A stretch of DNA of 64,000 nt from Aeromicrobium sp. PE09-221 (GCF_002174305.1 NZ_MIJB01000029.1:1-64000), one strand, 5' to 3'. Positions 35,149 to 44,672 are shown, counted from the stretch's first letter. Made by a program: numbers and translations. The notes: generated by a model from the letters alone, not told the origin.

Positions 35149-36776
35149 TGCGGTGGCGGCGCGGGCTCGGTCTGCTCACCGGTGCCCTCCTGGGGGCGAC
35201 GGTAGCGGCCGGGTGCGCGCCGTCATCGGGACTCTCCACGCATGACGATCGCCTGCAGGTGGTGACCACGACCGGCCTGTTGCGCGATCTGGTGGCCAGT
35301 GTCGGGGGTGATCAGGTCAACGCGACCTCGATCATCCCCGACGGGGCCGACCCCCACAGCTTCGAGCCGACGCTGCGCAGTGCCCGTGACGTGGTGTATG
35401 CGGATGTCGCCTTCAGCAATTACATGCTGCTCGAACAACAGAACGTCATCAGGACGCTGGACGCTAATCTGCGTGATGGCGTGCCGAATATCTCGCTCGC
35501 CGAGGACGCAGTCAAGTACGCGGCCGAGGTGATCCAGCTCGTCGAGAACCCCAATCTGGATACCATCTGGCTCGGCCTGCGGGCGCGAGGCGACGGCCGT
35601 CAGTATGGTGCCGATCGGTCCTCACAGGTGCTGCTGAGCGCCACAGGTGCGAGCGGCCCCGGCGACATCTACGGCTACCTCACGGGGACCTTCGGGGGCA
35701 CCGAGATCTACTTCGACTCCTCCGACGGTTTCCATGCGGGCGATGGCTACCGCGACGACACCGCCACGCTGCCGGCCGACGCGCACACCCACATGTCCTG
35801 GGTGTTCACCGAGCCGGGCATCTACACGTTGACGCTGGCCGCACGGCTCAAGGTGGACTCCGAGTCACGCTCGGTGCCTGTCGGCCAGTCCACCTTCACT
35901 TTCGCCGTCGGCGTCTCCGCCGTCGAGGCCGCCAGCGAGGGCCAGACGATCCTCGACGAGGGCCACGCCGACCTCACCGTCGATCTCGATACCTCCGAGG
36001 TCTACGCCCTGTACGACCCCGAGGGCGGTGGCGAACACACACAGGAGGAACTCGCCGCCGAGGACATCGTCATCGAGGTGCCGAACAAGGCCATCGACGA
36101 GATCCCCGACGGCGAGGGTTATCGGTTCTTGGGTAAGCCCGGCACCCAGATCTACCAGCTGCCGCAGGCGGTCCTCGGCAAGCATGTGCATGGTGAGATC
36201 GACCCGCACCTGTGGCAGAACGTCCGCAACGTCATCGCCTATGTGCAGCTCATCCGGGACACTCTCGTCGGCGCCGATCCGGAGAACGCGGCGGAGTACC
36301 GGGCCAACGCCGAGGCCTATATCGATGAGCTCGATGAGCTCGATGCCTACGTCCGCGAGACGATCTCCCGGATCCCGCCCGAGCGCCGCCACCTGATCAC
36401 GACCCACGACGCGTTCGGCTACCTCGCCGCGGCGTACGGGATCGACGTGGCCGGCTTCGTCACGCCCAATCCGGCCACCGAGCCCTCGCTGGTCGAACGC
36501 CGCCGATTGGCGCGCACGATCGAGACACTCCATGTGCCGGCCGTGTTCCTGGAGCCGAACCTCAAGGCGCGCTCCTCGGTACTGACCGAGGTGGCCGCCG
36601 AGAACGATGTCGAGGTCTGCGATATCTATGGCGACGCCTTTGACGACGAGATCACCGACTACGTGTCGATGATGCGGTTCAACGCCGACTCCCTCTTCAC
36701 CTGCCTCACCCGAGGCCTGCCCGAGTCCGATCTGCAACCCCGAGAGAGCGAGAGCGAACACTCCCATGCGCACTAG
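35148..36776 (+). CDS. Anchored-repeat ABC transporter substrate-binding lipoprotein (ZnuA-like, with inserted domain)
   Basis: 542 aa, nearly twice a normal ZnuA. Lipobox VAAGC (Cys 23). The N-lobe of a cluster-9 zinc/manganese binding protein (GADPHSFEPT, His ~70) is interrupted at ~135-340 by an anchored-repeat domain (DTIWLGLRARG ... HTHMSWVFTE). The C-lobe then resumes with GEIDPHLW (His ~354), TTHDAFGYLA (His ~420) and a closing acidic stretch. The three His plus an acidic residue are the usual metal ligands. A His-rich tail (HSHAH) follows. TGATG overlap with the upstream gene. Confidence 0.88.
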   Translation: MRWRRGLGLLTGALLGATVAAGCAPSSGLSTHDDRLQVVTTTGLLRDLVASVGGDQVNATSIIPDGADPHSFEPTLRSARDVVYADVAFSNYMLLEQQNVIRTLDANLRDGVPNISLAEDAVKYAAEVIQLVENPNLDTIWLGLRARGDGRQYGADRSSQVLLSATGASGPGDIYGYLTGTFGGTEIYFDSSDGFHAGDGYRDDTATLPADAHTHMSWVFTEPGIYTLTLAARLKVDSESRSVPVGQSTFTFAVGVSAVEAASEGQTILDEGHADLTVDLDTSEVYALYDPEGGGEHTQEELAAEDIVIEVPNKAIDEIPDGEGYRFLGKPGTQIYQLPQAVLGKHVHGEIDPHLWQNVRNVIAYVQLIRDTLVGADPENAAEYRANAEAYIDELDELDAYVRETISRIPPERRHLITTHDAFGYLAAAYGIDVAGFVTPNPATEPSLVERRRLARTIETLHVPAVFLEPNLKARSSVLTEVAAENDVEVCDIYGDAFDDEITDYVSMMRFNADSLFTCLTRGLPESDLQPRESESEHSHAH

Positions 36777-37731
36777 AGGCCGCCTCCGCCGATCCGCCAC
36801 TGCCCTGGCCGGCGCGGCGATGATCGCTGCGTTGATCCACGCGGGCCCTGTCCACGCCGACCCGCAAGACGACCAGCAAGACGACCCGGAGCTGGAACAG
36901 CAGATCGATCCCGACCAGGACGTGGCGACTGACGAGACCACGTTGGAAACCGGCCACGTCGATATGGGGCCACGGTTCACCGACGGTGAGTGGACGTTGA
37001 TGGTTCATGACGACACCGCGTTGGACGGCTCGGTCTGGCGGTACCTCGATCGCACCGTGATGCGGGTGCTCGACGCGGGTCAGCTCACGGTTCCCGACGA
37101 CGAGGCCTATTCCTTCCTGGGCGCCGAGCCCGGCTCGGAGGTCCACGTGGTCCCGCAGACGCAGAACGCCGATGTCGTCTGGCTCGGCTGGAACACCCAG
37201 GACCCGGAGGTGATAAGTCGTGTCGATCGTGGCGTCACCCTGACGATGGGCAATGTCACCGGCCCGGGGGAGCTCCTGGTCTATCTGCAGGCCGGTGGCT
37301 TCGGCGAGCCGGACATCCTGTGGGACTCGCGAGAGGCTCCGGGCCAGGACCTGTGGGTCGATGTCAACACTCACACCCATGCCAACTGGGTGTTCACCGA
37401 GCCGGGCGTCTACCTCGTTCAGCTCACCGCGACCGCCGACCTGATCGACGGGGCCAGCGTCGAGGACACCCAGTACGTGCGCTTCGCGGTCGGTGACGAT
37501 ACCGATGTCGATGAAGCCCTCACGGCCGAGGCCGAGGAGACTCCGCCGGCCGGGGACGGCGACGACGCTGCGCAGGACGACGCGGGTGCAGGCATCCCGT
37601 CGATGGTCTGGTGGATCGCGCTGTCCGTGGTGGTCGTGCTCCTGTTGGCACTCGCTGTGGTCGTCAGCCTGATCCGCGGCCGGCGGGCCAAGCAACGCGC
37701 GCTCGCGGGCCGGAACGAGCCGGGCCGATGA
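36766..37731 (+). CDS. Membrane-anchored ABC-transporter-associated repeat protein
   Basis: 321 aa: signal peptide (~1-27), acidic stretch, one anchored-repeat domain (~60-245; VWLGWNTQDPE, GPGELLVYLQ, HTHANWVFTE), then a membrane helix (~280-302) and an RRAKQR tail with no LPxTG. This matches the 'wall/membrane' partner of the propionibacterial anchored-repeat ABC cassette. ATG 36766 overlaps the end of the binding-protein gene by 11 nt. Likely passes metal between the wall protein and the lipoprotein; that direction is inferred. Confidence 0.83.
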   Translation: MRTRGRLRRSATALAGAAMIAALIHAGPVHADPQDDQQDDPELEQQIDPDQDVATDETTLETGHVDMGPRFTDGEWTLMVHDDTALDGSVWRYLDRTVMRVLDAGQLTVPDDEAYSFLGAEPGSEVHVVPQTQNADVVWLGWNTQDPEVISRVDRGVTLTMGNVTGPGELLVYLQAGGFGEPDILWDSREAPGQDLWVDVNTHTHANWVFTEPGVYLVQLTATADLIDGASVEDTQYVRFAVGDDTDVDEALTAEAEETPPAGDGDDAAQDDAGAGIPSMVWWIALSVVVVLLLALAVVVSLIRGRRAKQRALAGRNEPGR

Positions 37732-38480
37732 CCGACCCATCGGCCCTCCAGGTCGAGAACCTCCATCTGGACCTGGGCGGGCGACGCGTGCTGACCGGTG
37801 TGGAGCTGAGCGTCGACCGCGGTGAACTGGTCGGTCTGATCGGTCCCAACGGGGCGGGCAAGACCACCCTGATGAGGGCCGTCCTCGGGCTGCTGCGACC
37901 GGTCGACGGCCGGATCCTCGTCGGCGGCCGGGCAGCCAAGGCGGGAAGGACGGGCATCGGCTATGTACCGCAGCGGCATGAGTTCGCCTGGGACTTCCCG
38001 ATCTCCGTCGAAGGCACCGTGATGACCGGCCGCACCGGTGGACTGCGGCTCGGCCGCCGGCCGGGGGAGGAGGACTGGCGTGCCGTCGCCGATGCCCTCG
38101 ATCGGGTGCGGATGTCCGAGCTGCGGACGCGTCCCGTCGGCGAGCTGTCAGGTGGCCAGCGTCAGCGAGTGCTCGTGGCCAGGGCCCTCGCCGGGCAACC
38201 CTCGGTACTGCTGCTCGATGAGCCCTTCACCGGTCTGGACATGCCGACGGTCGAGCTTCTGACCGATCTGTTCGTGTCGCTGGCGCGCGAGGGCCACGCT
38301 GTGCTGATGACGACCCACGACATCGCCGGAGCGCTGCATTCCTGTGACCGGCTGGCACTGCTGAACCGGTGGGTGGTCGCCAGCGGCTGCCCGGACGAGC
38401 TGCGCGACGACGAGGTGTGGATGCGGGCGTTCGGGGTCAGCCAGACCAATCCGCTGCTGAAGATCGTGAAGGCGGCCTGA
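37728..38480 (+). CDS. Anchored-repeat ABC transporter ATP-binding protein (zinc/manganese type)
   Basis: 250 aa. Walker A GPNGAGKTT, signature LSGGQRQRV, Walker B LLLDEPFTGLD and switch His in MTTHDI. Belongs with ZnuC/MntB-type ATPases of cluster-9 metal systems. ATG 37728 overlaps the previous stop (ATGA); the longer upstream frame is a shadow of that gene. Its stop abuts the permease ATG directly. Confidence 0.88.
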   Translation: MTDPSALQVENLHLDLGGRRVLTGVELSVDRGELVGLIGPNGAGKTTLMRAVLGLLRPVDGRILVGGRAAKAGRTGIGYVPQRHEFAWDFPISVEGTVMTGRTGGLRLGRRPGEEDWRAVADALDRVRMSELRTRPVGELSGGQRQRVLVARALAGQPSVLLLDEPFTGLDMPTVELLTDLFVSLAREGHAVLMTTHDIAGALHSCDRLALLNRWVVASGCPDELRDDEVWMRAFGVSQTNPLLKIVKAA

Positions 38481-39419
38481 ATGTCGATCGTCGAGTTCTT
38501 CACCGATCTGTTCAACCCCGATCTGGCGTTCCTTGCCAAGGCACTGGCGATCGCGGTCATGGCGTCGATTGTCTGCGGGGTGATCGGCTGCTATGTGGTG
38601 CTGCGCGGGATGGCCTTCATCGGCGATGCGGTCGCGCACGCCGTGTTCCCTGGTCTCGCGGTGGCCTTCGTGATCTCCGGCAATCTCATCGTGGGCGGAA
38701 CCGTAGCGGGGGTGGTCACGGCGATCCTCGTCGCCGCCTTCTCGCAGAACCGGAGGCTCAAGGAGGACTCGATCATCGGGATCTTCTTCGTGGCCGCCTT
38801 CGCCCTCGGCATCGTCATCATCTCCCAGGCACCTGGATACGCGGGCTCGTTGCAGCAATTCCTCTTCGGCTCGATCACCGGTATCCCGGACTCGGATCTG
38901 ATCATCGTCGCCCTCATGGGGCTCGTCGTGCTCGGCATCGCCTTCGGCCTGCACAAGGAGTTCGTCGCGGTGACCCTCGACCGGGAGATGGCCCGCGCGC
39001 TGGGACTCAAGGTGTTCTGGCTGGACCTCACCCTCTATGTGCTGGTCACGCTCGCGGTGGTCATCAGCGTGCAGACGATCGGCAATATCCTCGTGCTGGC
39101 CCTGCTCATCACACCGGCGGCCACGGCGCGGCTACTCAGCGATCGGCTCGGGGTGATGATGACCTTGGCACCGGTCATCGGCGCGGTAGGGGCATTCCTC
39201 GGGCTCTATATCTCCTGGACCTGGGACACCCCGACGGGCGGCACCATCGTGCTGGTGCTGACCGCGATATTCCTGTTCGCCTGGCTGTTCGCGCCGCGCC
39301 ACGGGGTGGTCGCTCGCCGACGCCGGGGCGGGCCCGCGAGCGCCCGAGAAGCCGACTCCGCGGACACCGAGATCACCCATACGCCCTCCCCCGTCGGGCC
39401 GGCGAGGGAGACCATCTGA
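38481..39419 (+). CDS. Anchored-repeat ABC transporter permease (zinc/manganese type)
   Basis: 312 aa ABC-3 (ZnuB/MntC) family permease with about 8-9 membrane helices. Conserved GDAVAHAVFPGLA near the N-terminus and TPAATARLLSDR near the C-terminal coupling region. A ~35-residue hydrophilic tail follows. Starts on the base after the ATPase stop codon. Forms the channel of the zinc importer encoded by this operon. Confidence 0.88.
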   Translation: MSIVEFFTDLFNPDLAFLAKALAIAVMASIVCGVIGCYVVLRGMAFIGDAVAHAVFPGLAVAFVISGNLIVGGTVAGVVTAILVAAFSQNRRLKEDSIIGIFFVAAFALGIVIISQAPGYAGSLQQFLFGSITGIPDSDLIIVALMGLVVLGIAFGLHKEFVAVTLDREMARALGLKVFWLDLTLYVLVTLAVVISVQTIGNILVLALLITPAATARLLSDRLGVMMTLAPVIGAVGAFLGLYISWTWDTPTGGTIVLVLTAIFLFAWLFAPRHGVVARRRRGGPASAREADSADTEITHTPSPVGPARETI

Positions 39420-39459
39420 TGACGTTGACGGGTCCCCCACAGGGACGAGAGGAGTGCCG

Positions 39460-40335
39460 ATGACGGCCGAGGACGAAACAGGACCCGACACCAGCCGCTA
39501 TGTGGACTATCTGCTCATGAATCGAGAATTCACGGCCTCGGTGGTCGAGGCGGCCGTGGGGTCGATCGATCTCATCGAGACCAGACGACCGCTGAGGGTG
39601 CTCGATGCAGGAACTGGCGCAGGGGGAGCGTTGCTGCCGCTGGCACGTCGGGTGGAGGCCGCGGGGGGCGATGGCGCCGTCCTTGCTGTCGATGCCGATG
39701 AACGGGCGATCGAGACCGCCCGGGTGCACGCGGGTGACCAGCAGGCCGTCGATCTGCAGATCGCCGATCTACGCGATGTGGCCGCCGAGGCTTCACAGGC
39801 CGGTGGCGTGTACGACCTGATCTGGTCGTCCGATGTCATCTGGCCGGCGACCTTCGACGACCCGGCGACGATCGTGCGAGAACTCGCCGATGCGCTCGCC
39901 TCGCGGGGCACGCTGGCTCTGTTCACCACCAACTACTACCAATCGATGATGCTCCCGGGGCACTCACGGATCGAACGGCTGATCCGCACGGCCTCCGAGC
40001 TCACCTGGGGTTTGCCGACCGACGGGCCGACCCACCATGAACGGCTCGGCGCGTGGATGCGACAGGCAGGGCTGACCGATGTCTCGGTGACCGTCCTCCC
40101 CCTGGCGGCCTCGACGACCCTCGGTTCGCCCGCTCGGACGTATATGGAGCAGATCGTCTGGCCGGAGATGCGCCATGCCGTCGCCTCCCGAGGGGGCGAA
40201 GCCGGTATGACCGGGGCGGACCTGGCCCGTGCGGAAGAGCTGCTTGATCCTGCCAGCGACCAGTGGATCGGGGCCGACCCGGATGGCTTCACGGTCCACC
40301 CGACGCTGCTGTGGACCGGGCATGCACCGGCGTGA
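39460..40335 (+). CDS. SAM-dependent methyltransferase at the end of the zinc operon
   Basis: 291 aa Rossmann methyltransferase: motif I LRVLDAGTGAGGALL, acidic AVDADERAIETARVH, post-motif SSDVIWPATFDDP. ATG 39460 is chosen because GAGAGGAG sits 5 nt upstream; a GTG six bases earlier has no spacing. It lies 40 nt after the permease on the same strand and so is probably co-transcribed. Not closely similar to the methyltransferase at 30.5 kb. Substrate unknown; modification of a small metal ligand is one possibility, unsupported by sequence. Confidence 0.8.
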   Translation: MTAEDETGPDTSRYVDYLLMNREFTASVVEAAVGSIDLIETRRPLRVLDAGTGAGGALLPLARRVEAAGGDGAVLAVDADERAIETARVHAGDQQAVDLQIADLRDVAAEASQAGGVYDLIWSSDVIWPATFDDPATIVRELADALASRGTLALFTTNYYQSMMLPGHSRIERLIRTASELTWGLPTDGPTHHERLGAWMRQAGLTDVSVTVLPLAASTTLGSPARTYMEQIVWPEMRHAVASRGGEAGMTGADLARAEELLDPASDQWIGADPDGFTVHPTLLWTGHAPA

Positions 40336-40355
40336 CCCCGATCATCACCGCTCCA

Positions 40356-41021
40356 TCAGAACTCGGGCCAGTTCTGCTCCAGCCCGGTGAGGATGAACTC
40401 GATCTTGGCGTCCAGCACCGTGCGACCGGCCCAGGACTCCTGCGGGTGGAGCGGTGATCCCGGGTCCCGGATGGCATCGCGGACGGCTTGCAGTCCGGTC
40501 CGTCCCTTCTCATCGACCGAGCGCATGGCCTCCACCCCCAGGTGCGATGCGAAGACAGTGTCGCCGAGGAAATCGAGCGCGAACATCGTTTGCCGGGGGC
40601 TCTTGCCGTGGTCGCTGAGGCTGTCTGCGTACGCCCGGAACACCCGCTCGATGCGGGTGGGCGCCGTGGGATAGGCGTAGACAAGACGACTCAGCCCGGG
40701 ATAGTCCTCACAGAGACGCCAGCACTCGTCAGCCCACCTGCGCAAGGTGTCACGCCAGGGAGCACTGGGTTCCGGCAGCGCGATGGTCGCTCCTGCAGCA
40801 TCCAGACAGGCGATCACGAGATCCTCGCGTGAGGGGAACAGACGGTAGATGGCCGTGGTCACGACACCGAGCCTGTCCGCGACCGCCGCGAGGGTAAAAC
40901 GATCCACTCCTTCGGCGATGGCCGCGGCGACGACATCGTCGGCAGTGAATGCCGGTTTGCGTCCGACTTTGCGTCCGCCGACCGCGATCCGCCTCGTCGG
41001 TTTCGCGGGGGGATCGTGCAT
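40356..41021 (-). CDS. TetR/AcrR-family regulator
   Basis: 221 aa with an N-terminal helix-turn-helix (FTLAAVADRLGVVTTAIYRLFPSREDLV) and an all-helical ligand domain. TAGCCT lies 6 nt before the ATG (reverse strand), so it may have its own leaderless mRNA, although it also follows the two ABC half-transporters by 21 nt on the same strand. Likely controls those transporters; the palindrome at 44673-44689 in their promoter is a candidate target. Confidence 0.87.
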   Translation of the reverse strand: MHDPPAKPTRRIAVGGRKVGRKPAFTADDVVAAAIAEGVDRFTLAAVADRLGVVTTAIYRLFPSREDLVIACLDAAGATIALPEPSAPWRDTLRRWADECWRLCEDYPGLSRLVYAYPTAPTRIERVFRAYADSLSDHGKSPRQTMFALDFLGDTVFASHLGVEAMRSVDEKGRTGLQAVRDAIRDPGSPLHPQESWAGRTVLDAKIEFILTGLEQNWPEF

Positions 41022-41042
41022 CGGTCCAGGCTATCGGGGTGT

Positions 41043-42797
41043 TCAGACGATGTGCCAGCCTTGGGCCCGGTGGAGCCGGTCCCAGAATCGCGCATAGGTG
41101 CCGCCCGCCGCTATCAGCTCGGCATGCGTGCCCTGGGCCTCCACGCTGCCGTGCTCGGTGAGAGCCACGATCTGGTCGGCCGCCGCGATGGTGTCGAGCC
41201 GGTGCGCGATGATCAGCACCGTGGCCTGCCGGCGCAGGTGCTCGACCGCAGCGACGATATTCGCCTCGTTCTCCACATCGAGTGCGGACGTGGCCTCGTC
41301 TAGCAGGACGATCGGTGAGCGCTTGAGAAGGGCACGAGCGATGGCGACCCGTTGACGCTCACCGCCGGACAGTGCACGACCGCCCTCGCCCACTCGTGAC
41401 TGCCAGCCGGCGGGCAGGCGTTCGGCGATCTCGGTGACACCGGCCAGGTCGGCGGCGTCGCGGATCTCCTCGCGACTCGCTCCCTCACGTCCGATGGCGA
41501 TATTGGCCTCCAAGGTGTCGTCGAAGAGATAGACATCCTGGAAGACCATCGACAACTGACTCATCAACTGCTCAGTGGTCTGCTCGGTGACCGGCAGACC
41601 GCCGACCCTCACCGTGCCGGAGTCCGCGTCGTAGAAGCGGCAGACCAGACGGGCAATGGTGCTCTTGCCACTGCCGGACGGTCCCACCAAGGCCACCATC
41701 GAACCCCGGGGGACCGAGAGCGACACGTGCTGCAACACGGGCTCCGCAGTGGGCCCGTAGGCGAAGCTGACGTCCTCGAGCTCGATGGTGCCCGGAGCGG
41801 GGAGATGGGCCGGCGACGCGGGCTCCGGCAGCGGTTCGGCGGTGAGCACCTCGTCGATCGCATCGAGAAGCGGGCGACGTGATTCCAGTGACATCGCGTT
41901 CTCGGTGATGGTCGACAGGGTCGAGGTGAAGCGCAGCGCCAGGCCGATGAAGGCCAGCGCCGCGATGGGCTCGAGCGTGCCCGAGACCGCCAGCGACCCG
42001 GAGACGGCGATCAGTGCGACGATCACGCCCTGGGTCACCACACCGCTCAGCAGCATCCCGGCCGTCTCGATCCACTGCGCCCGGGTCTTGGCCGATCGGG
42101 TGTCCTCCAGGGCCGCCCCCAGCGGTGGGAAGTCGTCACTGCGACCACAGGAGCGCAGTGCCCCTTGGCATTGTGCATATTCCACGATCCGGGCCGCCAG
42201 TTTGATCTCCTCGGGCTCGTGGATCGCCGACCCCCGGCGCATGAAGGAGGTGGACGTCACCGTGATAATCACGAAGACCGGCGCCGCGATCGTCAAGACC
42301 AGTCCGAGGAGCGGGTGCCACAGCCAGGCCGCGATGACGATCACGATCGCCGCGGTGATCCGCGCGACGAGTGGCCCGATCATATGGGCGAAGATCTCAC
42401 CGGCATTCATCAGCTCGGCGGAGACCATCCGCGAGAGCCTTCCCGATGAGGGACGGGCGAACCATCCCAGTGGCTGCTTGGCGACCTGATCGCCGACCAG
42501 GCGGTGGATGCTGCGCAGGAAGTCCAGGGCGACCGCATAGGTGCGCTGCTCCTGTAGGTAATGCAGCCCGAAGCACGTGACCGCGAGGAGGGCGAGTACT
42601 ACGAGCCATCCACCGATCTGCAGGCCCCAGACGGGTTCTCCGGAGGCCAGCGAGCCGATCGCCGGGAGCAGCGCCGCGAGGGAGAGTCCCTCGACGAGTC
42701 CGCTGAGCGCGGCGACGATCAGCGCCGGACGCAGTGCCTCGGGCTCGGAAATCATGCGCCGCAGCCGCGGCAGGATGTCGATCAGGGGCAGGCTCAT
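41043..42797 (-). CDS. ABC transporter with fused membrane and ATPase domains (IrtB-like)
   Basis: 584 aa: six-helix type IV exporter-fold domain (~1-320), then ATPase with GPSGSGKST, LSGGERQRV, VLLDEATSALD and IIAHRLDT. Paired heterodimers of this shape include mycobacterial IrtAB, exporter-fold importers of iron-siderophores, and similar heme/siderophore pairs. No siderophore-interacting domain is fused here. ATG overlaps the stop of the partner gene (ATGA). A DtxR-like box before the pair supports an iron role; a drug or cysteine exporter (CydDC-like) is the alternative. Confidence 0.8.
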   Translation of the reverse strand: MSLPLIDILPRLRRMISEPEALRPALIVAALSGLVEGLSLAALLPAIGSLASGEPVWGLQIGGWLVVLALLAVTCFGLHYLQEQRTYAVALDFLRSIHRLVGDQVAKQPLGWFARPSSGRLSRMVSAELMNAGEIFAHMIGPLVARITAAIVIVIAAWLWHPLLGLVLTIAAPVFVIITVTSTSFMRRGSAIHEPEEIKLAARIVEYAQCQGALRSCGRSDDFPPLGAALEDTRSAKTRAQWIETAGMLLSGVVTQGVIVALIAVSGSLAVSGTLEPIAALAFIGLALRFTSTLSTITENAMSLESRRPLLDAIDEVLTAEPLPEPASPAHLPAPGTIELEDVSFAYGPTAEPVLQHVSLSVPRGSMVALVGPSGSGKSTIARLVCRFYDADSGTVRVGGLPVTEQTTEQLMSQLSMVFQDVYLFDDTLEANIAIGREGASREEIRDAADLAGVTEIAERLPAGWQSRVGEGGRALSGGERQRVAIARALLKRSPIVLLDEATSALDVENEANIVAAVEHLRRQATVLIIAHRLDTIAAADQIVALTEHGSVEAQGTHAELIAAGGTYARFWDRLHRAQGWHIV

Positions 42798-44620
42798 TTC
42801 GTGCCTCCGAGGGTGGCCGTGGTCGATTGCCAGAGCCGGGCGTAACCCGGGTGCGCCATCAGTTCACTGTGCGTGCCAGTGGCGAGGACGCGGCCGGATT
42901 CGACGAGGACGATCTGGTCGACGCCCTTGATCGCCTCGGGGCGATGGGCGATGAGCAGCACCGTCTTGTCTCGTGCCAGGTCCGATAGCGCTTGTTGGAT
43001 CTGATGTTGCGATTCGGGGTCGGTGAGCGCGGTGGCTTCGTCGAGGATGAGCACCGGGGCGTCGACCAGGATGGCTCTGGCGATCGCGATGCGCTGTGCC
43101 TGCCCACCGGACAGTCCGGTCCCCGCACCGTAGACGGTGTCGAAGCCTTCCGGCAGCTGCTCGATCTCGTCGAGGACGCGCGCCGCGCGGGCGGCCTCGC
43201 GGATCTGCTCGTCGGTGGCGTCGGGCCGTCCCAGCGTGATGGTGTCGCGGATGCTGATCGACGGCAGCTGAGGATCTTGTAGGACGAAGCCGACATGGGT
43301 GTAGAGATGCTTGATCCGGTCCACGGGTGCTCCACCCAGCCTGATCTGTCCGGAACGGGGGTCGTCGAAGCGCGCGAGCAGGGTCGCGATCGTCGACTTG
43401 CCCGAACCGGAAGGACCCACTAGGGCCGTGACCGTGCCCGCGGTGAGGGTGAACGAGACATCGTCGAGGGCGAGCTCGGCATCCTCGCCCGTGTCATAGG
43501 AATAGCTGACATGCTCGAAGACGACATCGTGTCCTTCGGGCACCGCGTGGTCGGCCTCCTCGGCGAGGACAGGTGTCTCGAGGAGCTCGGTCAGGCGCCG
43601 GGCCGATGCGCCGGCCATCTGCTGTGCCCACATCGATCCCATCAGGACTTCGAGGCCGTAGGGGATGAGGAGGGCGATCAGTGAGGTGGCGAGGACATCA
43701 GCGGCCGTGACCCAGCCCTGGTGCACGAGCCAGGCGCCGCCGCCGATATTCACCGACAGGATGAGCGGCACGGCGAGCAGCGAGTTGCCCAAGGCGCTCA
43801 CGGTGATCAGTGGACGCACCCATGCGTAATAGAACTCCTGGAACTCATCTGCCGCGTCTTGGAAGGCGCGGTGCGCGCGGCCGACCCGGCCGAAGGCCTT
43901 CACGACCGTGATGCCGGTGACGAACTCGACCATGCGCGCCGATACGAGACCGAGCCTCGTGTCCATCTGCACCGTCTTCTCGCCCATGCCTCGCATCGAG
44001 ACGCTCATCGCCGCGACATAGAGGGGAAGTGTTGCGATCGCGAGCAGACCGAGACGCCAGTCGATGATGAAGGCATAGACCATCAGTGCGGCGGGCATGA
44101 CGATCGCATTCGTGCCGTCGACCGGTCGGTGCGCGATCAGCTGGTGGATCGTGCCGATGTCGTCTTGCAGTGCCTTGCGTACACGACCGGAATTGGTGGA
44201 GGTGAACCAGACGAGTGGCACCCGGGCGAAGCGCTGGACCATGCGCAGTCGGATCAGGTGACCGAGCTTGATATCGGCCAGGTGGGTGACGAGCAGTGCG
44301 ATGAAATAGATCCCGATCCGGAGGCTGAAGGTGAGCAGCAGGATGCGCAACCACCGGTTCACCTCATCGGCGTCGACGCCCCCTTCGCTGCCCGCCGCGG
44401 CGAGCAGTACATGGCCGATCTGCACGAGTGCCACATAAGGCACGACGGCCAGGACCCCGGAGATCGCCGCGAGAAGACGTCCGATCGTCAGCCAGGGCGC
44501 CACCGGACGCATCAATTCCTTGAGCGAACGCGCATCGGTCTTCTGTTGAGCCTTCGTATCGGAAACGAGCGTGGCGGCTCCGCCGGAGGGGTCATCGCGT
44601 GTCTGCACGTGCGTCGTCAT
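42794..44620 (-). CDS. ABC transporter with fused membrane and ATPase domains (IrtA-like partner)
   Basis: 608 aa: N-terminal extension, six-helix exporter-fold domain (~45-355), ATPase with GPSGSGKST, GLSGGQAQRIAIARAIL, LILDEATALTD and IAHRPEA. Walker B reads LDEATALTD, with Thr-Asp after the usual Ala, a variant seen in asymmetric ABC pairs. ATG 44620 is preferred to TTG 44644 because GGAG sits 5-6 nt upstream of it. First gene of the iron-type operon behind a 16/19 DtxR-like box; translationally coupled to its partner. No SIP-type ferric reductase domain. Confidence 0.8.
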   Translation of the reverse strand: MTTHVQTRDDPSGGAATLVSDTKAQQKTDARSLKELMRPVAPWLTIGRLLAAISGVLAVVPYVALVQIGHVLLAAAGSEGGVDADEVNRWLRILLLTFSLRIGIYFIALLVTHLADIKLGHLIRLRMVQRFARVPLVWFTSTNSGRVRKALQDDIGTIHQLIAHRPVDGTNAIVMPAALMVYAFIIDWRLGLLAIATLPLYVAAMSVSMRGMGEKTVQMDTRLGLVSARMVEFVTGITVVKAFGRVGRAHRAFQDAADEFQEFYYAWVRPLITVSALGNSLLAVPLILSVNIGGGAWLVHQGWVTAADVLATSLIALLIPYGLEVLMGSMWAQQMAGASARRLTELLETPVLAEEADHAVPEGHDVVFEHVSYSYDTGEDAELALDDVSFTLTAGTVTALVGPSGSGKSTIATLLARFDDPRSGQIRLGGAPVDRIKHLYTHVGFVLQDPQLPSISIRDTITLGRPDATDEQIREAARAARVLDEIEQLPEGFDTVYGAGTGLSGGQAQRIAIARAILVDAPVLILDEATALTDPESQHQIQQALSDLARDKTVLLIAHRPEAIKGVDQIVLVESGRVLATGTHSELMAHPGYARLWQSTTATLGGTK

Positions 44621-44652
44621 CGCTCTCCGGTTCACTTTCGACAAGCACGTAA

Positions 44653-44671
44653 TAAGGTTCGCCTTGCCTAA
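44653..44671. promoter_or_regulatory. DtxR/IdeR-like iron box (TAAGGTTCGCCTTGCCTAA)
   Basis: Matches TWAGGTTAGSCTAACCTWA at 16 of 19 positions, the best iron box in the window. It is 32 nt upstream of the IrtA-like start, so iron-loaded DtxR should repress the ABC pair. Confidence 0.78.
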
Positions 44672-44672
44672 T

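Noticed and set aside
32335-39419. Calling the anchored-repeat cassette wholly novel
   Set aside because: The five-protein anchored-repeat ABC cassette is an established sequence family in propionibacteria and relatives; only its metal, its regulation and the methyltransferase links are open.
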